The translations under genes were made by a program, and so were the position numbers. Shown piece after piece: positions 5,788 to 6,842 of a stretch of DNA of 6,842 bases. The notes beneath the pieces were generated by a model that ran no database searches, had not been told where the DNA came from, and was given only the letters and a program-made list of their open reading frames with translations. The DNA is taken from contig CP070790.1 in the NCBI GenBank assembly GCA_020346805.1, positions 1,634,875 through 1,641,716 of the forward strand, in the 5' to 3' direction. This DNA comes from Planctomycetota bacterium (GTDB lineage Bacteria > Planctomycetota > Phycisphaerae > UBA1845 > PWPN01). Numbering within the stretch: position 1 is the first letter of the stretch; each line of letters opens with the position of its first letter.

Positions 5788-6842
5788 ATGCGGAGGCGAT
5801 CGTTCATCGTTGCTGTCCTGTTTTTTGTGGCTACAGCTTCTTGTAGCAGAGATACACCGGTCCGAGACAAACCGTTAACCGACAAGGAACTCGATCAGTT
5901 CAAGCATCCGCTCCAACTGGGATGTTGGCACGAGCCGGGCAGTTGGCCGCAATTCGCCCATGATCCCATGCATACCGGATATGCCGATGTAGATATCGAA
6001 ACGACCGACCTGGAACTCGCCTGGCAATTCCGCCCCACTACACATATCTGGAACTACCAGCCCGGCTTTTCGGTGTGGTCATGCCCCGTAGTAGGCACAG
6101 TCGCAGGCCAATGTCTGGTGATAGCCGGTTACTATGACCGTAATGTTTACGCCATCGACGGTGAAACCGGTGAGAAAGTATGGGAATTCCGCCCGGGAGC
6201 TCCTGTTTTTGCATCACCGGTTCTGGCCGAAGTGAACGGCCGTCCATTAGTTTTTGTCGCATCGCTGAACCGCTCGATCTACGGCCTCGACGCAATAAAC
6301 GGTGAGCAAGTTTGGAGATACGAAACCATGCCTTGGTCATTTACCCAGGCCAGGAGCTTTATGTCATCGCCGACAGTAATTCATGACGGTCAATCAGCGG
6401 TACTCATTGTCGGGGTGTGGAACAGCGATCGATCCGCCAGCCGGAATATACAATCCGGTGAGGTCGTAGTGTTGAACGCCGCCGACGGTACACTTCGATG
6501 GAGAAAACATCTGAGCAGTGTACCACTCACCTCCCCCGCCGCCGCCCGTCTAAATGGCGAACTAGCTGTTTTTATAGCATCGCAACATGGTGTTGTTCAC
6601 ATGTTGAGTTTATCCGATAGCTCAACGTGGTGGACATCGGTCCTGAACGAAGAAACCCGCTCCTCTCCCAGTCTAGGGGTAGTGGAGGGCACGGCCCGCT
6701 TATTTATCGGCAGCCGTTTACACAGTATTTTCGCCCTGGATTATCGCACCGGAGCAAGACGCTGGCGACAACAGGCGGGCTATTGGATCGACGCTACCCC
6801 AGCATGGTTCGCTACGCCAGGAACGGACGAACACCCGGATCA
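5788..6842 (+). CDS. PQQ-like beta-propeller lipoprotein, 3' end missing
   Basis: An exported repeat protein of which 351 residues are visible; the frame remains open to the window end. MRRRSF followed by a hydrophobic stretch (6-17) and Cys19 suggests a lipoprotein signal, though the lipobox TAS-C is imperfect. SWPQFAHDPMHTGYAD (52-67) is the usual entry strand of PQQ-like propellers. Blades repeat with the pattern [VI]xxLDxxxGxxxW: VYAIDGETGEKVWEF (120-134), IYGLDAINGEQVWRY (164-178), VVVLNAADGTLRWR (226-239), VHMLSLSDSSTWW (270-282, degenerate) and IFALDYRTGARRWR (314-327). This fold either holds a quinone cofactor in alcohol dehydrogenases or is a cofactor-free scaffold as in BamB. No PQQ-ligating residues or haem motif are identifiable in the visible part, so a scaffold or unknown-ligand role is more likely. 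It begins 2 nt after the Fe-S gene stop, has no strong ribosome-binding site, and probably depends on translational coupling. Confidence 0.85.
   Translation, partial: MRRRSFIVAVLFFVATASCSRDTPVRDKPLTDKELDQFKHPLQLGCWHEPGSWPQFAHDPMHTGYADVDIETTDLELAWQFRPTTHIWNYQPGFSVWSCPVVGTVAGQCLVIAGYYDRNVYAIDGETGEKVWEFRPGAPVFASPVLAEVNGRPLVFVASLNRSIYGLDAINGEQVWRYETMPWSFTQARSFMSSPTVIHDGQSAVLIVGVWNSDRSASRNIQSGEVVVLNAADGTLRWRKHLSSVPLTSPAAARLNGELAVFIASQHGVVHMLSLSDSSTWWTSVLNEETRSSPSLGVVEGTARLFIGSRLHSIFALDYRTGARRWRQQAGYWIDATPAWFATPGTDEHPD

Noticed and set aside
5634..5885. Minus-strand open frame across the Fe-S/propeller junction
   Set aside because: It runs antisense to two well-supported genes and has no recognisable protein features or independent signals.

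Overview
The window is one strand-consistent stretch of bacterial DNA. All five credible genes lie on the + strand. A 5'-truncated gene for a right-handed beta-helix protein comes first (1-1044). A 209-bp intergenic region rich in dyad symmetry follows. Then comes a tightly packed cluster: a WtpA/ModA-type molybdate/tungstate-binding lipoprotein (1254-2282), an ABC permease (2275-3657), its ATPase with a C-terminal MOP/TOBE-like domain (3644-4729), a NapH-like polytopic membrane protein with two 4Fe-4S ferredoxin clusters (4736-5785), and a PQQ-like beta-propeller lipoprotein that runs off the right end (5788-6842).

The organism appears to be a Gram-negative-type bacterium of moderate GC content. 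The evidence is lipoprotein-like signal peptides, exported beta-helix and beta-propeller proteins, and a NapH-like inner-membrane ferredoxin. WtpA-type transporters are best known from archaea and anaerobic bacteria, and Fe-S membrane proteins also point to an anaerobic or microaerobic life. The mixture of large exported repeat proteins with anaerobic redox genes is reminiscent of Planctomycetota and neighbouring sediment lineages, but this is a weak guess; there is no rRNA or marker gene to test it.

The five-gene cluster from 1254 onward looks like one operon. The junctions are an 8-nt overlap, a 14-nt overlap, a 6-nt gap and a 2-nt gap, and the only sizeable gap, 1045-1253, lies in front of it. 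The inferred logic is that the lipoprotein captures an oxyanion (molybdate or tungstate), the permease and ATPase import it, and the two following genes provide a membrane electron-transfer protein and an extracytoplasmic beta-propeller. Molybdenum or tungsten import is thereby tied to an unidentified extracytoplasmic redox process, whose enzyme may lie just beyond the right edge.

The most unusual points are a roughly 195-residue multi-helix N-terminal extension on the permease, a Fur-box-like sequence nested in a compound inverted repeat upstream of the transporter, a binding protein whose signature motifs deviate from WtpA at presumed ligand positions, and the pairing of a Mo/W importer with NapH-like and PQQ-propeller genes.
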